DNA of 64,000 nt from positions 1 to 64,000 of the forward strand of contig JAJPIJ010000044.1 in assembly GCA_021324815.1 (NCBI GenBank), given 5' to 3'. The translations under genes and the position numbers were made by a program. Shown one piece after another: positions 37,837-49,132 of this stretch. Position 1 is the stretch's first letter, and each line of letters starts with the position of its first letter. The notes beneath the pieces are model-generated. The model was not told the DNA's origin, made no database searches, and worked only from the letters and a program-made list of their open reading frames with translations. This DNA is from Gammaproteobacteria bacterium (GTDB taxonomy: Bacteria; Pseudomonadota; Gammaproteobacteria; JAJPIJ01).

Positions 37837-39078
37837 GTGACGAGAAGACGCATCGTGGTCACGGGACTGGGGATGGTCAGCCCGGTCGGCAACACGGTTG
37901 CCGAATCGTGGGCCGCCATACTGGCGGGTCGGAGCGGCATCGGGCCCATCACCGCTTTTGACGCCGCCGCGTTCTCCGTCCGCATCAGCGGCGCCGTCAA
38001 GAATTTCGACCCGACGCAGTACATCAGCCCCAAGGACGTGCGCAAGATGGACACGTTCATCCATTACGGCATGGCCGCCGGCATCCAGGCCATTACGGAC
38101 TCCGGCCTGCAAATCACCGAGGAAAACGCGGAGCGGATCGGCGTCATCATCGGCTCCGGCATCGGCGGGCTGCCGGGCATCGAGGAGAGCCACAGCGAAT
38201 ATCTGCGCGGCGGTCCGCGCAAAATTTCGCCCTTCTTCGTGCCCAAAAACATCATCAACATGATTTCCGGGAACCTGTCCATCAAATACGGCATCAAGGG
38301 GCCCAGTTACGCCATCGTCTCGGCCTGCGCCACCGGGGCGCACAGCATCGGCGACGCCGCCCGGTTGATCGAGCGCGGCGATGCCGACGTCATGGTCGCC
38401 GGCGGCGCCGAAATGGCGACCACGCCCACCGGCATCGGCGGATTCGCCTCGGCCAAGGCGCTGTCCACCCGCAACGACGAGCCGGAGCGCGCCAGCCGGC
38501 CGTGGGACCGGGACCGCGACGGCTTCGTGCTGGCCGACGGCGCCGGCGTCATGGTGCTGGAGGAATATGAACACGCGCGCCGCCGCGGCGCGCGCATCTA
38601 CGCCGAACTCACCGGCTACGCCGCCAACAGCGACGCCCATCACATGACTGCGCCGTCGCCGGGCGGCGAGGGGGCGGCGCGCTGCATGCGCATCGCCTTG
38701 AAGGACGCCGGCCTGAACGCCGATCAGGTGCAGTACATCAACGCCCACGGCACCTCCACGCCGTTCGGCGACAAGGCCGAGACCGACGCCGTCAAGAGCG
38801 TGTTCGGCGCACACGCCTACAAACTGGCCATGAGTTCCACCAAATCGATGGTGGGCCACATGCTGGGCGCGGCCGGCGGGGTGGAGGCCATCTTCACCAT
38901 CCTGGCCATCCGCGATCAAGTGGCGCCGCCGACCATCAATCTGGACACGCCGGATCCGGAATGCGATCTGGACTACGTGCCCAATCAGGCGCGGCCGATG
39001 AAGATCGATTCGGCGCTGTCCAATTCCTTCGGCTTCGGCGGCACCAACGCCACGCTGATCTTTTCGCGCCCGACTTGA
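37837..39078 (+). CDS. fabF: FabF, 3-oxoacyl-[ACP] synthase II
   Basis: Elongating condensing enzyme. About 413 aa: Cys nucleophile in [15 protein letters not shown] (about 162), His residues in [15 protein letters not shown] and [13 protein letters not shown], and the closing [15 protein letters not shown] 37837 is preferred because AGGAGG at 37821-37826 is ten bases upstream; an in-frame GTG at 37828 would be only one base from that site. Last of the core fab genes here and followed by pabC. Confidence 0.96.
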   Translation: MTRRRIVVTGLGMVSPVGNTVAESWAAILAGRSGIGPITAFDAAAFSVRISGAVKNFDPTQYISPKDVRKMDTFIHYGMAAGIQAITDSGLQITEENAERIGVIIGSGIGGLPGIEESHSEYLRGGPRKISPFFVPKNIINMISGNLSIKYGIKGPSYAIVSACATGAHSIGDAARLIERGDADVMVAGGAEMATTPTGIGGFASAKALSTRNDEPERASRPWDRDRDGFVLADGAGVMVLEEYEHARRRGARIYAELTGYAANSDAHHMTAPSPGGEGAARCMRIALKDAGLNADQVQYINAHGTSTPFGDKAETDAVKSVFGAHAYKLAMSSTKSMVGHMLGAAGGVEAIFTILAIRDQVAPPTINLDTPDPECDLDYVPNQARPMKIDSALSNSFGFGGTNATLIFSRPT

Positions 39079-39106
39079 TCTCGCGGACCTGACCCGCCGG
39101 GAACAA

Positions 39107-39964
39107 GTGCCGCTGACGGCCGCGCTCATGTTCCTGATCAACGGCGAACACCGCGATTCCCTTCCGGCCGGCGATCGGGGGCTGCATTACGGCGACGGCC
39201 TGTTCGAAACCGTGGCCGTCATCGACGGCAGGCCGCAGCACTGGCAGGCGCACCTGCGGCGGATGGAAGACGGCTGTGTCCGGCTCAAGATTCCATTTCC
39301 AGGGGCGGCGATGCTTGAGGACGAGTTCGGCCGACTGCCGTCGCCGGCCGGGCGCTGGGTGCTGAAAATCATCGTCACCCGCGGCGGCGGCGGCCGCGGC
39401 TACCGTCCACCGCCGGTCGTGCAGCCCGCGCGCCTGCTCTGCCAGTATCCGTGGCCCGATTATCCGGATGACCGGGCCGTGCAGGGCGTGCGCGTGCGTC
39501 TCTGCACCACCCGGCTGGGGAGCAATCCGCTGCTTGCCGGCATCAAGCACCTCAACCGCCTGGAGCAGGTGATGGCCCGCAGTGAATGGAATGATCCGGC
39601 CATCGCCGAGGGTCTCATGCTTGGCCTTGACGGCAATCTCGTCTCCGGCACCATGAGCAATCTGTTCCTGGTGTCGCAAGGGCGGGTGCGCACACCGGGC
39701 TTGTCGCAGGCGGGGGTTGCCGGCGTCATGCGCGATCAAGTCATCGAGGCCTGCCGCCGGTTGAACCTGCCCGTCGAAACCGGCGCATTTGGAGTAAAGG
39801 AACTGCAGCGCGCCGAGGAGATATTTCTCACCAACAGCCTCATCGGCATCTGGCCGGTGATTGAGATTGCCGGCGCGAGTGGCGGGGAAATGCAGCCCGG
39901 CCCCATCACCCGCACCTTGCGAACGCACATGCTGGAATTGGAGGCCCTGCCGCAACATGGCTAG
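39107..39964 (+). CDS. pabC: PabC, 4-amino-4-deoxychorismate lyase
   Basis: PLP enzyme releasing p-aminobenzoate and pyruvate, for folate synthesis. The 285-aa class IV aminotransferase-fold protein has DRGLHYGDGLFETVAV near the N-terminus, the PLP lysine in AGIKHLNRLEQVMAR (about 148) and GTMSNLFLV. The start is GTG 39107, with an alternative ATG at 39128. Its stop lies inside the first codons of mltG, as in the fabF-pabC-mltG-tmk-holB order of other Gammaproteobacteria. Confidence 0.93.
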   Translation: MPLTAALMFLINGEHRDSLPAGDRGLHYGDGLFETVAVIDGRPQHWQAHLRRMEDGCVRLKIPFPGAAMLEDEFGRLPSPAGRWVLKIIVTRGGGGRGYRPPPVVQPARLLCQYPWPDYPDDRAVQGVRVRLCTTRLGSNPLLAGIKHLNRLEQVMARSEWNDPAIAEGLMLGLDGNLVSGTMSNLFLVSQGRVRTPGLSQAGVAGVMRDQVIEACRRLNLPVETGAFGVKELQRAEEIFLTNSLIGIWPVIEIAGASGGEMQPGPITRTLRTHMLELEALPQHG

Positions 39965-40988
39965 GCGTCTCGGCATCCTGGTTTCCCTGCTGGCGGTTCT
40001 GGCCGCTGCGGGGTGGGGCGCCTTCCTTTGGCTGCAGAAAGATTACGAACGCTGGCAGGCCACGCCATTGGCCGTGCTTGGCGACAGGGTGCTGTACGAA
40101 ATCCGCCCGGGCATGAGCGTGCGGGCCGTGGCGGAGGATTTGCAGGCGCGCGGTTACCTGTCGCAGCCGCTGTACTTCCGCCTGCTGGCATACCGGAGCG
40201 CGCTGGCCGGGAAACTCAAGAGCGGTGAATACGCCATCGAACCTGGCCTGACGCCGCTCTCGTTGCTGGAGCGCTTCGCCGCCGGGCGGACGGTGGAATA
40301 TTCCATCACCCTGGTCGAGGGCTGGACGTTCGCGCAGGTGCGGGCGGCGCTGGAACAGCATCCGGTGCTCATCAACACCTTCAAGGGCCTGGATGACGCC
40401 GCCGTCATGCGACGCCTCGGCCATCCCGGCGAGCATCCGGAGGGGCGTTTCTTTCCCGACACATATCGCATCAAAAAGGGCGGCACCGACGCCGAGGTGC
40501 TGAGCCGCGCGTACGATCGGATGAATAAATTGCTGAATGAATATTGGAGCGCGCGGGCGGCGGATCTCCCTTATCATGCGCCCTACGAGGCGCTGATCAT
40601 GGCCTCCCTGATCGAAAAGGAAACCGCGGTGCCCGAGGAACGCCCGCTGATAGCCGCCGTGTTTCTGCACCGGCTGCGCGTCGGCATGAAGTTGCAGACC
40701 GATCCCGCCGTCATCTACGGCCTGGGGCCGGCCTATGATGGCAATCTGCACAAACGCGATCTGGAGACGGACACGCCGTACAATACCTACACCCGCGCCG
40801 GACTGCCCCCCAGCCCCATCGCCATGCCGGGCAGGAAATCCATCGAGGCGGCGCTGCACCCGGCGCCGTCGGGCGCACTTTATTTCGTGGCCCGCGGCGA
40901 CGGCAGCCATCAGTTTTCAAACACCCTGGAGGAGCACAACCGCGCCGTGGCCCGTTATCAACTTTCGCAGAAGAACGCCTCCCCGTGA
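39957..40988 (+). CDS. mltG: MltG, endolytic murein transglycosylase
   Basis: Cuts nascent glycan strands in the periplasm, probably setting their length. The 343-aa protein has one N-terminal membrane helix (about 5-22), a LysM-like region (GDRVLYEIRPGMSVRAVAEDL) and the YceG catalytic domain with the glutamate in ASLIEKETAVPEER, then MKLQTDPAVIYGLG and TYTRAGLPPSPIAMPG. ATG 39957 overlaps the pabC stop; an earlier in-frame ATG adds 32 unrelated residues. Confidence 0.95.
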   Translation: MARRLGILVSLLAVLAAAGWGAFLWLQKDYERWQATPLAVLGDRVLYEIRPGMSVRAVAEDLQARGYLSQPLYFRLLAYRSALAGKLKSGEYAIEPGLTPLSLLERFAAGRTVEYSITLVEGWTFAQVRAALEQHPVLINTFKGLDDAAVMRRLGHPGEHPEGRFFPDTYRIKKGGTDAEVLSRAYDRMNKLLNEYWSARAADLPYHAPYEALIMASLIEKETAVPEERPLIAAVFLHRLRVGMKLQTDPAVIYGLGPAYDGNLHKRDLETDTPYNTYTRAGLPPSPIAMPGRKSIEAALHPAPSGALYFVARGDGSHQFSNTLEEHNRAVARYQLSQKNASP

Positions 40989-41608
40989 GCGTCCTGTTCA
41001 TCACCCTGGAAGGGATCGAGGGCTCGGGCAAAAGCACGCACCTGCCCTTTGTCGCCGACTGGCTCCGACGGCACGGTCGCCAGGTGGTCATTACGCGTGA
41101 ACCGGGCGGCACACCGCTGGGCGAGCAGGTGCGCGGCATCCTGCTCGACAACCGCCATCGGGACATGTCCGCCGATACCGAACTCCTGCTCATGTTCGCC
41201 GCCCGCGCGGAACACCTGCACGAGGTGATCATGCCGGCGCTGGCGAAGGGCTCGGACGTGGTCTGCGACCGCTTCACCGACGCCACCTACGCCTACCAGG
41301 GCGGCGGCCGTGGGCTGCCGGCGACACGCATCGCGCAACTGGAGCAGATGGTGCAGGGGGATCTGCGTCCGCATTTCACCCTGTTGTTCGACGCGCCGCT
41401 GGAACTCACGATCGAACGCACGCGGTCGCGCGCGCAGCCGGATCGCTTCGAGAGCGAGCGGCTGGCCTTCCACCGGCGGGTGCAGGACGTCTACCGCAGC
41501 CGGGCGGCGGCCGAGCCGCGGCGGTTTCTCATCATCGACAGCAGCGGCACGGTCGAGGCTACGCAGAGTTTGCTGGCTCGAAAGCTCGCGGAACGGATGC
41601 CATGTTGA
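40985..41608 (+). CDS. tmk: Tmk, thymidylate kinase
   Basis: Phosphorylates dTMP to dTDP. The 207-aa P-loop kinase has EGIEGSGKSTHL (about 8-19), the DR(Y/F) motif CDRFTDATYAYQGGGRG and a LID region with Arg residues (ERTRSRAQPDRFE). It begins with GTG overlapping the mltG stop and its end overlaps holB, so the three are translationally coupled. Confidence 0.96.
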   Translation: MSVLFITLEGIEGSGKSTHLPFVADWLRRHGRQVVITREPGGTPLGEQVRGILLDNRHRDMSADTELLLMFAARAEHLHEVIMPALAKGSDVVCDRFTDATYAYQGGGRGLPATRIAQLEQMVQGDLRPHFTLLFDAPLELTIERTRSRAQPDRFESERLAFHRRVQDVYRSRAAAEPRRFLIIDSSGTVEATQSLLARKLAERMPC

Positions 41609-42609
41609 TGCCCTATCCATGGCAGGCGCAGGCCTGGCGGCGCCTCCAGGCCTGGCGGCGCGGCGGAACACTGCCGCATGGCCTGTTGCTGCACGGGCCG
41701 CCGGGCGGCGGCAAGGTCGATCTGGCGCGCGCCTTCGCGCAAGGTTTGCTGTGCAGCGCCGCCGGTGGGGAAGGGGAGGCGTGCGGGAAATGCCGGAGTT
41801 GCGGCTGGGTGGAGGCGGGGACGCATCCCGATCTTTGTCTCGTCACCTTTGAAGTGGATGAGAAAACCGGCAGGGTGGCGAAAGAGATCAAGATCGCCCA
41901 GATCCGCGAATTGATCGAGTTCACGCGGCTTAAAAGCCATGGCGTCCTGCTTCGTATCGCCATCGTGCATCCGGCCGAATATATGAACCGCAACGCCGCC
42001 AACAGCCTGTTGAAGACTTTGGAGGAGCCGCCGGCCGGCGTGCATCTCATTCTGGTTGCCCATCAGGCCGCGCGCCTGCCGGTGACCGTGCGCAGCCGCT
42101 GCCAGAACTTGTACCTGCCGGCGCGCGCGAGCGACGCCGCCGTGGACTGGCTGCGCCGGCAGCCGGCCTGCCGGGGCATCGACCCCGCGCCGCTGCTGCG
42201 GGAATGCGGGCCCCTGGAGGCCCTGCGGTTGCTGGAAAGCGGGGAGTGGGGCGCGCGCGCCACTGTGCTGCAACAAGCCGCGGAACTGCTGCGTGGCCGG
42301 GCCGACCCGATCGAAATCGCGTCGCAGTGGCTGCGCCTCAACGCCGTCTCCCTGCTGACCTGTCTTGAATCCCTGCTGACGGATGTCGGCCGGCTCAAGG
42401 CCGCGGGGCGCGAGGGGATGCCGGTTCACGGCGATTTATTACCCGGTTTGCTTGAGCTCGCAAAAGCGCTAGACTTTTCAAGGCTCTTCAGCACGCAGGC
42501 GCTCATCAGGGAATCGCGGCAGTTGCTGGAAAGGGGCGCCAACCTGCGCCAACAGGACGTGCTGGAGGAAATCGCGCTACACTTGGCGTTGAATCCAACG
42601 GGAACATGA
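41602..42609 (+). CDS. holB: HolB, DNA polymerase III subunit delta'
   Basis: Clamp-loader subunit of 335 aa. It has an AAA+ fold with the P-loop HGPPGGGKVDLARAF, a four-cysteine zinc module (LLCSAAGG ... CGKCRSCGW), NSLLKTLEEPP and the SRC motif VRSRCQNLYLPA, then a helical collar domain. ATG 41602 overlaps tmk. Tight position before a PilZ gene and tatD is the same as in Pseudomonas. Confidence 0.94.
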   Translation: MLMPYPWQAQAWRRLQAWRRGGTLPHGLLLHGPPGGGKVDLARAFAQGLLCSAAGGEGEACGKCRSCGWVEAGTHPDLCLVTFEVDEKTGRVAKEIKIAQIRELIEFTRLKSHGVLLRIAIVHPAEYMNRNAANSLLKTLEEPPAGVHLILVAHQAARLPVTVRSRCQNLYLPARASDAAVDWLRRQPACRGIDPAPLLRECGPLEALRLLESGEWGARATVLQQAAELLRGRADPIEIASQWLRLNAVSLLTCLESLLTDVGRLKAAGREGMPVHGDLLPGLLELAKALDFSRLFSTQALIRESRQLLERGANLRQQDVLEEIALHLALNPTGT

Positions 42610-42613
42610 AGAC

Positions 42614-42970
42614 ATGGGCACACCGGCAAGCAACCCCCGCAAGGGCATTTTGTCCCTGACCATCAAGGAAAAGGGGGCGCTGTATGCGTCCTACATGCCG
42701 TTTGTAAAGAACGGCGGCCTGTTCGTGCCGACCAACAACGCCTACAAGCTGGGCGAGGAGGTGTTCATGCTGCTGACGCTGCCCGACAGCAAGGACCGCC
42801 TGCCGGTGGCCGGACGCGTCGTGTGGATCACGCCCAAGGGCGCCCACGGCAACAAGAGCGCCGGCATCGGGGTGCAGTTCAGCGAACTGGACAAGGGCAC
42901 CACCCGCAGCAACATCGAGAAGCAGCTGGCCGGCGTATTGAAGTCGGATCGCCAGACCCACACGATGTAA
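42614..42970 (+). CDS. pilZ: PilZ domain protein (type IV pilus assembly family)
   Basis: The 118-aa single-domain PilZ protein belongs to the group next to holB and tatD that is required for type IV pilus formation in Pseudomonas and Xanthomonas. It has GILSLTIKEKGALYASYMPF, FVPTNNAYKLGEEVFMLLTLP and VVWITPKGAHGNKSAGIGVQF. Like other members of this group it lacks the RxxxR part of the canonical c-di-GMP site, so it may not bind c-di-GMP. Four bases separate it from holB. No other pilus genes are in the window. Confidence 0.9.
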   Translation: MGTPASNPRKGILSLTIKEKGALYASYMPFVKNGGLFVPTNNAYKLGEEVFMLLTLPDSKDRLPVAGRVVWITPKGAHGNKSAGIGVQFSELDKGTTRSNIEKQLAGVLKSDRQTHTM

Positions 42971-43014
42971 TCCACAAGGCCCGCGGGAGAACCTCGCGGG
43001 TATTTCCTTGCAAG

Positions 43015-43830
43015 ATGGCGGTCATGCTCGTCGATTCGCACTGCCACATCCCCCTCATCCTGCAGCAGTCGCCCGGAAGCAATTTGCCGGAGTTGCTTGC
43101 CGCCGCCCGCGCGGCGGAGGTCGCCGGCATGCTCTGCGTCGCCGTGGACCTCGAAGGCGTGCCGGCCCTGCTGGGGCTGGCGCGGCGATATCCGAACATA
43201 GTCATCTCCGTCGGCGTGCACCCCAACGCGCACCCGGAACATGAGCCGGACGTGGACACCCTGCTGGCCTACGCCCGCGATCCGCGCGTCATCGCCATCG
43301 GCGAGACCGGGCTTGATTACTATCGCAGCCGCGGTGATCTGGGCTGGCAGCACGAACGCTTTCGCCGCCACATCCGTGTCGCACGGATTGCGAAAAAACC
43401 GCTCATTGTGCATTCGCGCGAGGCGAGGGGGAATGTCATCAAAATTTTGTCAGAAGAGAAAGCAGGTGAAGCAGGTGGAATAATGCATTGTTTCACCGAT
43501 GATTATGAAACCGCACTTAAAGCATTACATTTGAATTTTCTCATCTCGTTTTCCGGCATTCTGACGTTCAAAAACGCAACGGCCTTGCAGGAGGTCGCGA
43601 GAAAACTGCCCCTGGAGCGGCTGCTGGTGGAGACCGATTCCCCCTATCTCGCGCCCGTTCCCTATCGCGGTAAAAGCAACCAGCCCGCCTATGTGCGTCA
43701 TGTTGCGGAGTTTCTGGCCTCGCTCAAGGGGACGACGTTTGAGCAGGTCGCGAAACAGACCACTCGCAACTTCCTCGATTTGTTTCCATCAACCCGCGCG
43801 GGCATGTGCCCCGAAGCCGCGCCAGGTTGA
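43015..43830 (+). CDS. tatD: TatD family metal-dependent DNase
   Basis: The 271-aa TIM-barrel hydrolase has the metal-binding HxH in DSHCHIPL, the carboxylate in AIGETGLDYY, histidines in VHSREAR and MHCFTDDYE, and the last Asp in LVETDSPYLAP. TatD proteins are 3'-5' exonucleases with a role in DNA repair. The start is ATG 43015, with ATG 43024 also possible. About 50 bases around 43450-43560 are visibly more A/T-rich than the rest. Last gene of the long plus-strand operon; converges on a minus-strand accessory region. Confidence 0.93.
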   Translation: MAVMLVDSHCHIPLILQQSPGSNLPELLAAARAAEVAGMLCVAVDLEGVPALLGLARRYPNIVISVGVHPNAHPEHEPDVDTLLAYARDPRVIAIGETGLDYYRSRGDLGWQHERFRRHIRVARIAKKPLIVHSREARGNVIKILSEEKAGEAGGIMHCFTDDYETALKALHLNFLISFSGILTFKNATALQEVARKLPLERLLVETDSPYLAPVPYRGKSNQPAYVRHVAEFLASLKGTTFEQVAKQTTRNFLDLFPSTRAGMCPEAAPG

Positions 43831-43881
43831 GTGCGGGAAGTCCACCTCTCCGCCTTGAAACACGCGGTTTGAACGCGCAGC

Positions 43882-44259
43882 TCAGGGTTGCGGCTGGCCT
43901 TCCTTCACCTGATCGGCGTATTTGGCCAGTATTTCGCCCACCTTCTGCATGATTTCGGCCTGCATCTGCAACTGCAGCCTGGCATTGCCCGGCGGCAGTT
44001 CCGGGATCACCAGCTGACGCTGCATCATGGGGCATCCCATCATTCCTTCGCCCATCATGCCGCGCATCATGTCACCGCCCATCATCATTCCTCGCTGCAT
44101 GCCTCCACCCGGCATTTCCCTGGAAGGGCCTTGTCCGGCGGCTTCGGCGGGTGGCTTGCCGGGATGATGAGTCTCATGTTCTTCGGCAAGGGCGTAACCG
44201 CCCGCCATCAACAGCATCGATGAGACTGCCACGATGATGGAAAGTCCGGGTTTGCGCAT
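43882..44259 (-). CDS. Met-rich periplasmic protein, possible copper binder
   Basis: A 125-aa protein with a signal peptide (MRKPGLSIIVAVSSMLLMAG ... ALA) followed by a His/Pro segment and a strongly methionine- and glycine-rich core (GGGMQRGMMMGGDMMRGMMG), then a helical C-terminus. Repeated Met motifs of this type bind Cu(I) in periplasmic copper proteins, and copA and cusCBA lie nearby; the copper role is inference. ATG 44259 has GAGG eight bases upstream; a longer frame adds 22 unsupported residues. An FNR-type box and a TATTCT -10 lie directly upstream. Confidence 0.75.
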   Translation of the reverse strand: MRKPGLSIIVAVSSMLLMAGGYALAEEHETHHPGKPPAEAAGQGPSREMPGGGMQRGMMMGGDMMRGMMGEGMMGCPMMQRQLVIPELPPGNARLQLQMQAEIMQKVGEILAKYADQVKEGQPQP

Positions 44260-44297
44260 ATCGATCGCCTCGCTGTGTGGTTGATGCCAACGATTCA

Positions 44298-44338
44298 AGA
44301 ATACCGCCCGGACGTTGATCCACATTGATTTGGATCAT
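44298..44338 (-). promoter_or_regulatory. FNR/ANR-type box with -10 upstream of the Met-rich gene
   Basis: TTGATTTGGATCAT (44325-44338) matches the FNR consensus TTGAT-N4-ATCAA at nine of ten positions. On the minus strand TATTCT at 44303-44298 lies 21 bases further on, which puts the box centre about 40.5 bases before the expected start of transcription, the geometry of FNR-activated class II promoters. Confidence 0.55.
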
Positions 44339-44363
44339 GTCCTGCAAGGATATTTGCCGGCGT

Positions 44364-44860
44364 TTAAGGGGTCGAAAAATAATGATGTTCGCCGGATGCT
44401 GATGGCGTAACCGGCACGGCCTGAACACCGAGGCCGTAATGATAGACGAGCTCCCCGCCGCGCCAGGCCGTGGCCGCCAGCATCAATGCGGGCACCAACA
44501 GCGCCAGCAGGAATAACGCGCTGACGGGCGCATTTCTACGGGCATGCCCGACGCTCCAGAGGACGGCCGGCAGATAAAGCAGGATCGTGGCGAGGGCCGA
44601 ATTGCGATGCACCTCCATGGAGGCATGCGCCTCCTCCGCGTGCGCCACCGTGTTGAATGCGATCCAGCCGGCGATGGCCGTGACGATGGCGGCCAGGAAG
44701 CCCAGCCAGAGGTTCCAGCAAGCGACGCTCAGGAGTTGCATCTGTAATGCGGATCCCTGCCGCAGCAGGCCCGCGACGATGAACAGAGCGGTGCCGTTTA
44801 GAGCAGGGCGACCGCGAAGTGCACAAAAATGGGGTGCCAGTTCGGGACAATCTCAATCAT
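44364..44860 (-). CDS. DUF2231-like membrane protein, frame broken near 44800
   Basis: Two pieces of one gene in different frames. The start at 44860 reads MIEIVPNWHPIFVHFAVALL and then meets TAA at 44800-44798. From there another frame reads NGTALFIVAGLLRQGSALQM and continues to 44364 with further membrane segments (LWLGFLAAIVTAIAGWIAF, ATILLYLPAVLWSVG, LFLLALLVPALMLAATA). The HPIFVHF opening and four-helix layout are those of DUF2231 membrane proteins. One missing base near GCTCTAAACGG explains the break. If real, only the 3' 125 codons could be made, from the ATG at 44741. Next to the copper operon; function unknown. Confidence 0.65.
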
Positions 44861-44958
44861 TGCGGATACCCCGCCGCCGGGTAACTGCCGGGATGTTACC
44901 CCATTTTATCGCCTTAAAAAGCGGAATCATGCCCCTGCCATGTCTACCGGTTCACAAG

Positions 44959-45609
44959 CTACGTCGGGTGGGTTTGACGCATGAATGATGGTAGAAATGC
45001 CGGGGTGCGGCGCATGTATTCACGATAGGCTTCGCCGAATGTAATGAGCGCATCCTGTTCCTCGCGGCGCGCCAGTCGCACGTACATGTAAACAAGCACG
45101 GGAAACATCACCAGCGTCGGCAATGTCGGCCATTGCAGCAGGAAACCCATCATGATCATGATGAAAGCCAGATATTGCGGATGACGCACACGCGCATAAA
45201 CACCGCTGCAGGCCAGCGTCCCCGCGCGTTGCGCCTGGTAGAGGACGCCCCAGGCCGAAGAAAGAAGCCAGAAGCCGGCGAAGATCAGGATATTGCTGAG
45301 CAGATGCAAAACATCGAAGTGTGGGTTGCCTTTGAGCCCGAGCAGCGTGTGCCAGAGGTGGCCGGTATCATGCGAGAACAAGTCGATCTCCGGATACCGT
45401 TTGGCAAGCCAGCCCGACAACAGATAAATCGTCAGTGGAAATCCATACATCTCGGTGAACAGGGCGATGATAAACGCGGAGAAGGCGCCGAAACTGCGCC
45501 AATCGCGGCGCGTGCGCGGCCGGGCGAAACTGAATGCGAAAAAGATGAAAAAAAGGGAATTGACCGCCACCAATCCCCACAGGCCGTAGGCGGATGTTTC
45601 GTGATTCAT
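44959..45609 (-). CDS. membrane methyltransferase-like protein (isoprenylcysteine methyltransferase family)
   Basis: A 216-aa polytopic membrane protein with about five hydrophobic segments. The C-terminal part, GVYARVRHPQYLAFIMIMMG then REEQDALITFGEAYREYMRR, is the signature of the ICMT/PEMT family of membrane methyltransferases, including the HPQY and EE residues that bind S-adenosylmethionine. Substrate unknown. The start overlaps the DUF2933 gene in ATGA, so it belongs to the copA operon. Such genes often accompany copper or metal P-type ATPases in environmental proteobacteria. Confidence 0.8.
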   Translation of the reverse strand: MNHETSAYGLWGLVAVNSLFFIFFAFSFARPRTRRDWRSFGAFSAFIIALFTEMYGFPLTIYLLSGWLAKRYPEIDLFSHDTGHLWHTLLGLKGNPHFDVLHLLSNILIFAGFWLLSSAWGVLYQAQRAGTLACSGVYARVRHPQYLAFIMIMMGFLLQWPTLPTLVMFPVLVYMYVRLARREEQDALITFGEAYREYMRRTPAFLPSFMRQTHPT

Positions 45610-45860
45610 GGTTGCTTCTCTTCACGCTTTTCGCCGCCGGCATTGTCGTGACGATCCTCGCCATGAGAATGGCGACCGTGGCCACGGCGCATAAAGAGAT
45701 GCATCAGCGGGCAGGCGAGAAGCAGGAGATAAGGCAGCGCGCCCAGGAAATGGGCGCGGTGCTCCGTCAGTAGGTAAAAGAGCGCAAGCGCCATCAACAC
45801 CCAGAAACCGACGCGGAAGCGCTGCTGTTGTTGACGAGAATCTTCAGGTTGCAGATTCAT
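45606..45860 (-). CDS. DUF2933-like small membrane protein
   Basis: An 84-aa protein with two closely spaced hydrophobic segments (VGFWVLMALALFYLLTE and ALPYLLLLACPLMHLFM) and a His/Arg-rich C-terminus (RRGHGRHSHGEDRHD) that could bind metal. The layout matches DUF2933 proteins, which lie in copper and heavy-metal gene groups. Function unknown. Co-transcribed: nine bases after the upstream gene and overlapping the methyltransferase gene. Confidence 0.75.
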   Translation of the reverse strand: MNLQPEDSRQQQQRFRVGFWVLMALALFYLLTEHRAHFLGALPYLLLLACPLMHLFMRRGHGRHSHGEDRHDNAGGEKREEKQP

Positions 45861-45869
45861 TCACACGGC

Positions 45870-46610
45870 TCACGACGTGGCAGCTCCGGTCATTGGGCCG
45901 CATTCCGCATGCCCCTGGGCCTGCATGCGATGCCAGGTGAAATGCTCGTAGACCCCCGCCCAATAGGCGCCGAATGCAAAAGCGAAGAGCATCTCTTCCA
46001 ACGGAATCGAATCGAGCACGACGCCGCTCAACGCCTTCAGGTTCCACACGGCCTCGATATATCCCGGCACCAGCCATTTCAGCGCCAGCATGAACACCAG
46101 GTAATAGCCAAGGAAGATCACGCTACCCACCAGCGTTTTGATCTTGAGGTCGGGTCGGCACAAGATGGTTGTCAACGCTCCTGCGAGCATGGCCGCAATC
46201 CCCGGGTAAATTGGATTCCATGGCAGAAAGAAAAGAAGAGGGAAGATCAGCACAGGGGTCGCAAGCGCGAGTCTGTGCAGGCGGTGGCGGCGGCGGTGCA
46301 TTTCCCTTGAATCCACCGATTGTTCATGTTGTCTCGTCAGGACGTTGTACAGCACCGACCCGATGCCGCCGATCCCAAAGCAGAAGATCAGGCTCTCGAC
46401 ATCAAAACCCGTCGTCTGGGCGAGATTGAACAAGCTCGGGGGATTCCAGTATTGGGGCACGAACAATGGTTCGGTGAGGCCGAAGGGCGTTGTAAATACA
46501 CTGGTCCGGAACATCTGGCGCCGATACTCGGGAAACAGCCAGTACAGCGCCAGCCACGGGATCAGGAAGGCGCCGGACCAAATCAACCAGACGTAGTGAT
46601 ACTTTGACAC
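45870..46610 (-). CDS. lycopene-cyclase-domain-like membrane protein in the copper operon
   Basis: A 246-aa polytopic protein with about seven hydrophobic segments. The segment SIPLEEMLFAFAFGAYWAGV resembles the PxEE motif of the CrtYc/CrtYd type lycopene cyclases, and the N-terminal YHYVWLIWSGAFLIPWL also fits that fold. No other carotenoid gene is in the window. It begins seven bases after copA, so it is expressed with the copper ATPase. Its role is unknown; a true cyclase activity is doubtful from context. Confidence 0.65.
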   Translation of the reverse strand: MSKYHYVWLIWSGAFLIPWLALYWLFPEYRRQMFRTSVFTTPFGLTEPLFVPQYWNPPSLFNLAQTTGFDVESLIFCFGIGGIGSVLYNVLTRQHEQSVDSREMHRRRHRLHRLALATPVLIFPLLFFLPWNPIYPGIAAMLAGALTTILCRPDLKIKTLVGSVIFLGYYLVFMLALKWLVPGYIEAVWNLKALSGVVLDSIPLEEMLFAFAFGAYWAGVYEHFTWHRMQAQGHAECGPMTGAATS

Positions 46611-46616
46611 GGCGGC

Positions 46617-48968
<2,352 letters not shown>

Positions 48969-49012
48969 GGAATCAATATAATGCAAAAGTCAACCTACGT
49001 GATTGACGCAAA

Positions 49013-49079
49013 TCATGGTTTTTTATCCTCGCTGCTTGAGAGCAGCTTATCATAGATACTTCGCATAATGTATATTATG
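49013..49079. promoter_or_regulatory. A/T-rich regulatory-looking spacer upstream of copA
   Basis: The 164-base spacer before copA has an imperfect FNR-like site TTGAC-GCAA-ATCAT (49013-49026), a small hairpin GCTGC/GCAGC (49031-49046) and a near-palindrome CATAATGTATATTATG (49064-49079) that could bind a dimeric regulator. None is placed against a good -10 for copA, so roles are unassigned. Confidence 0.3.
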
Positions 49080-49132
49080 TTAAATAATGTCTGGTTTCAC
49101 ACCCGGACGAATTAGAGCAACACGACATACAT

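Noticed and set aside
49013..49026. FNR-regulated promoter for copA
   Set aside because: The box has two mismatches and no -10 lies at class I or class II distance from it; kept only as a weak regulatory note.
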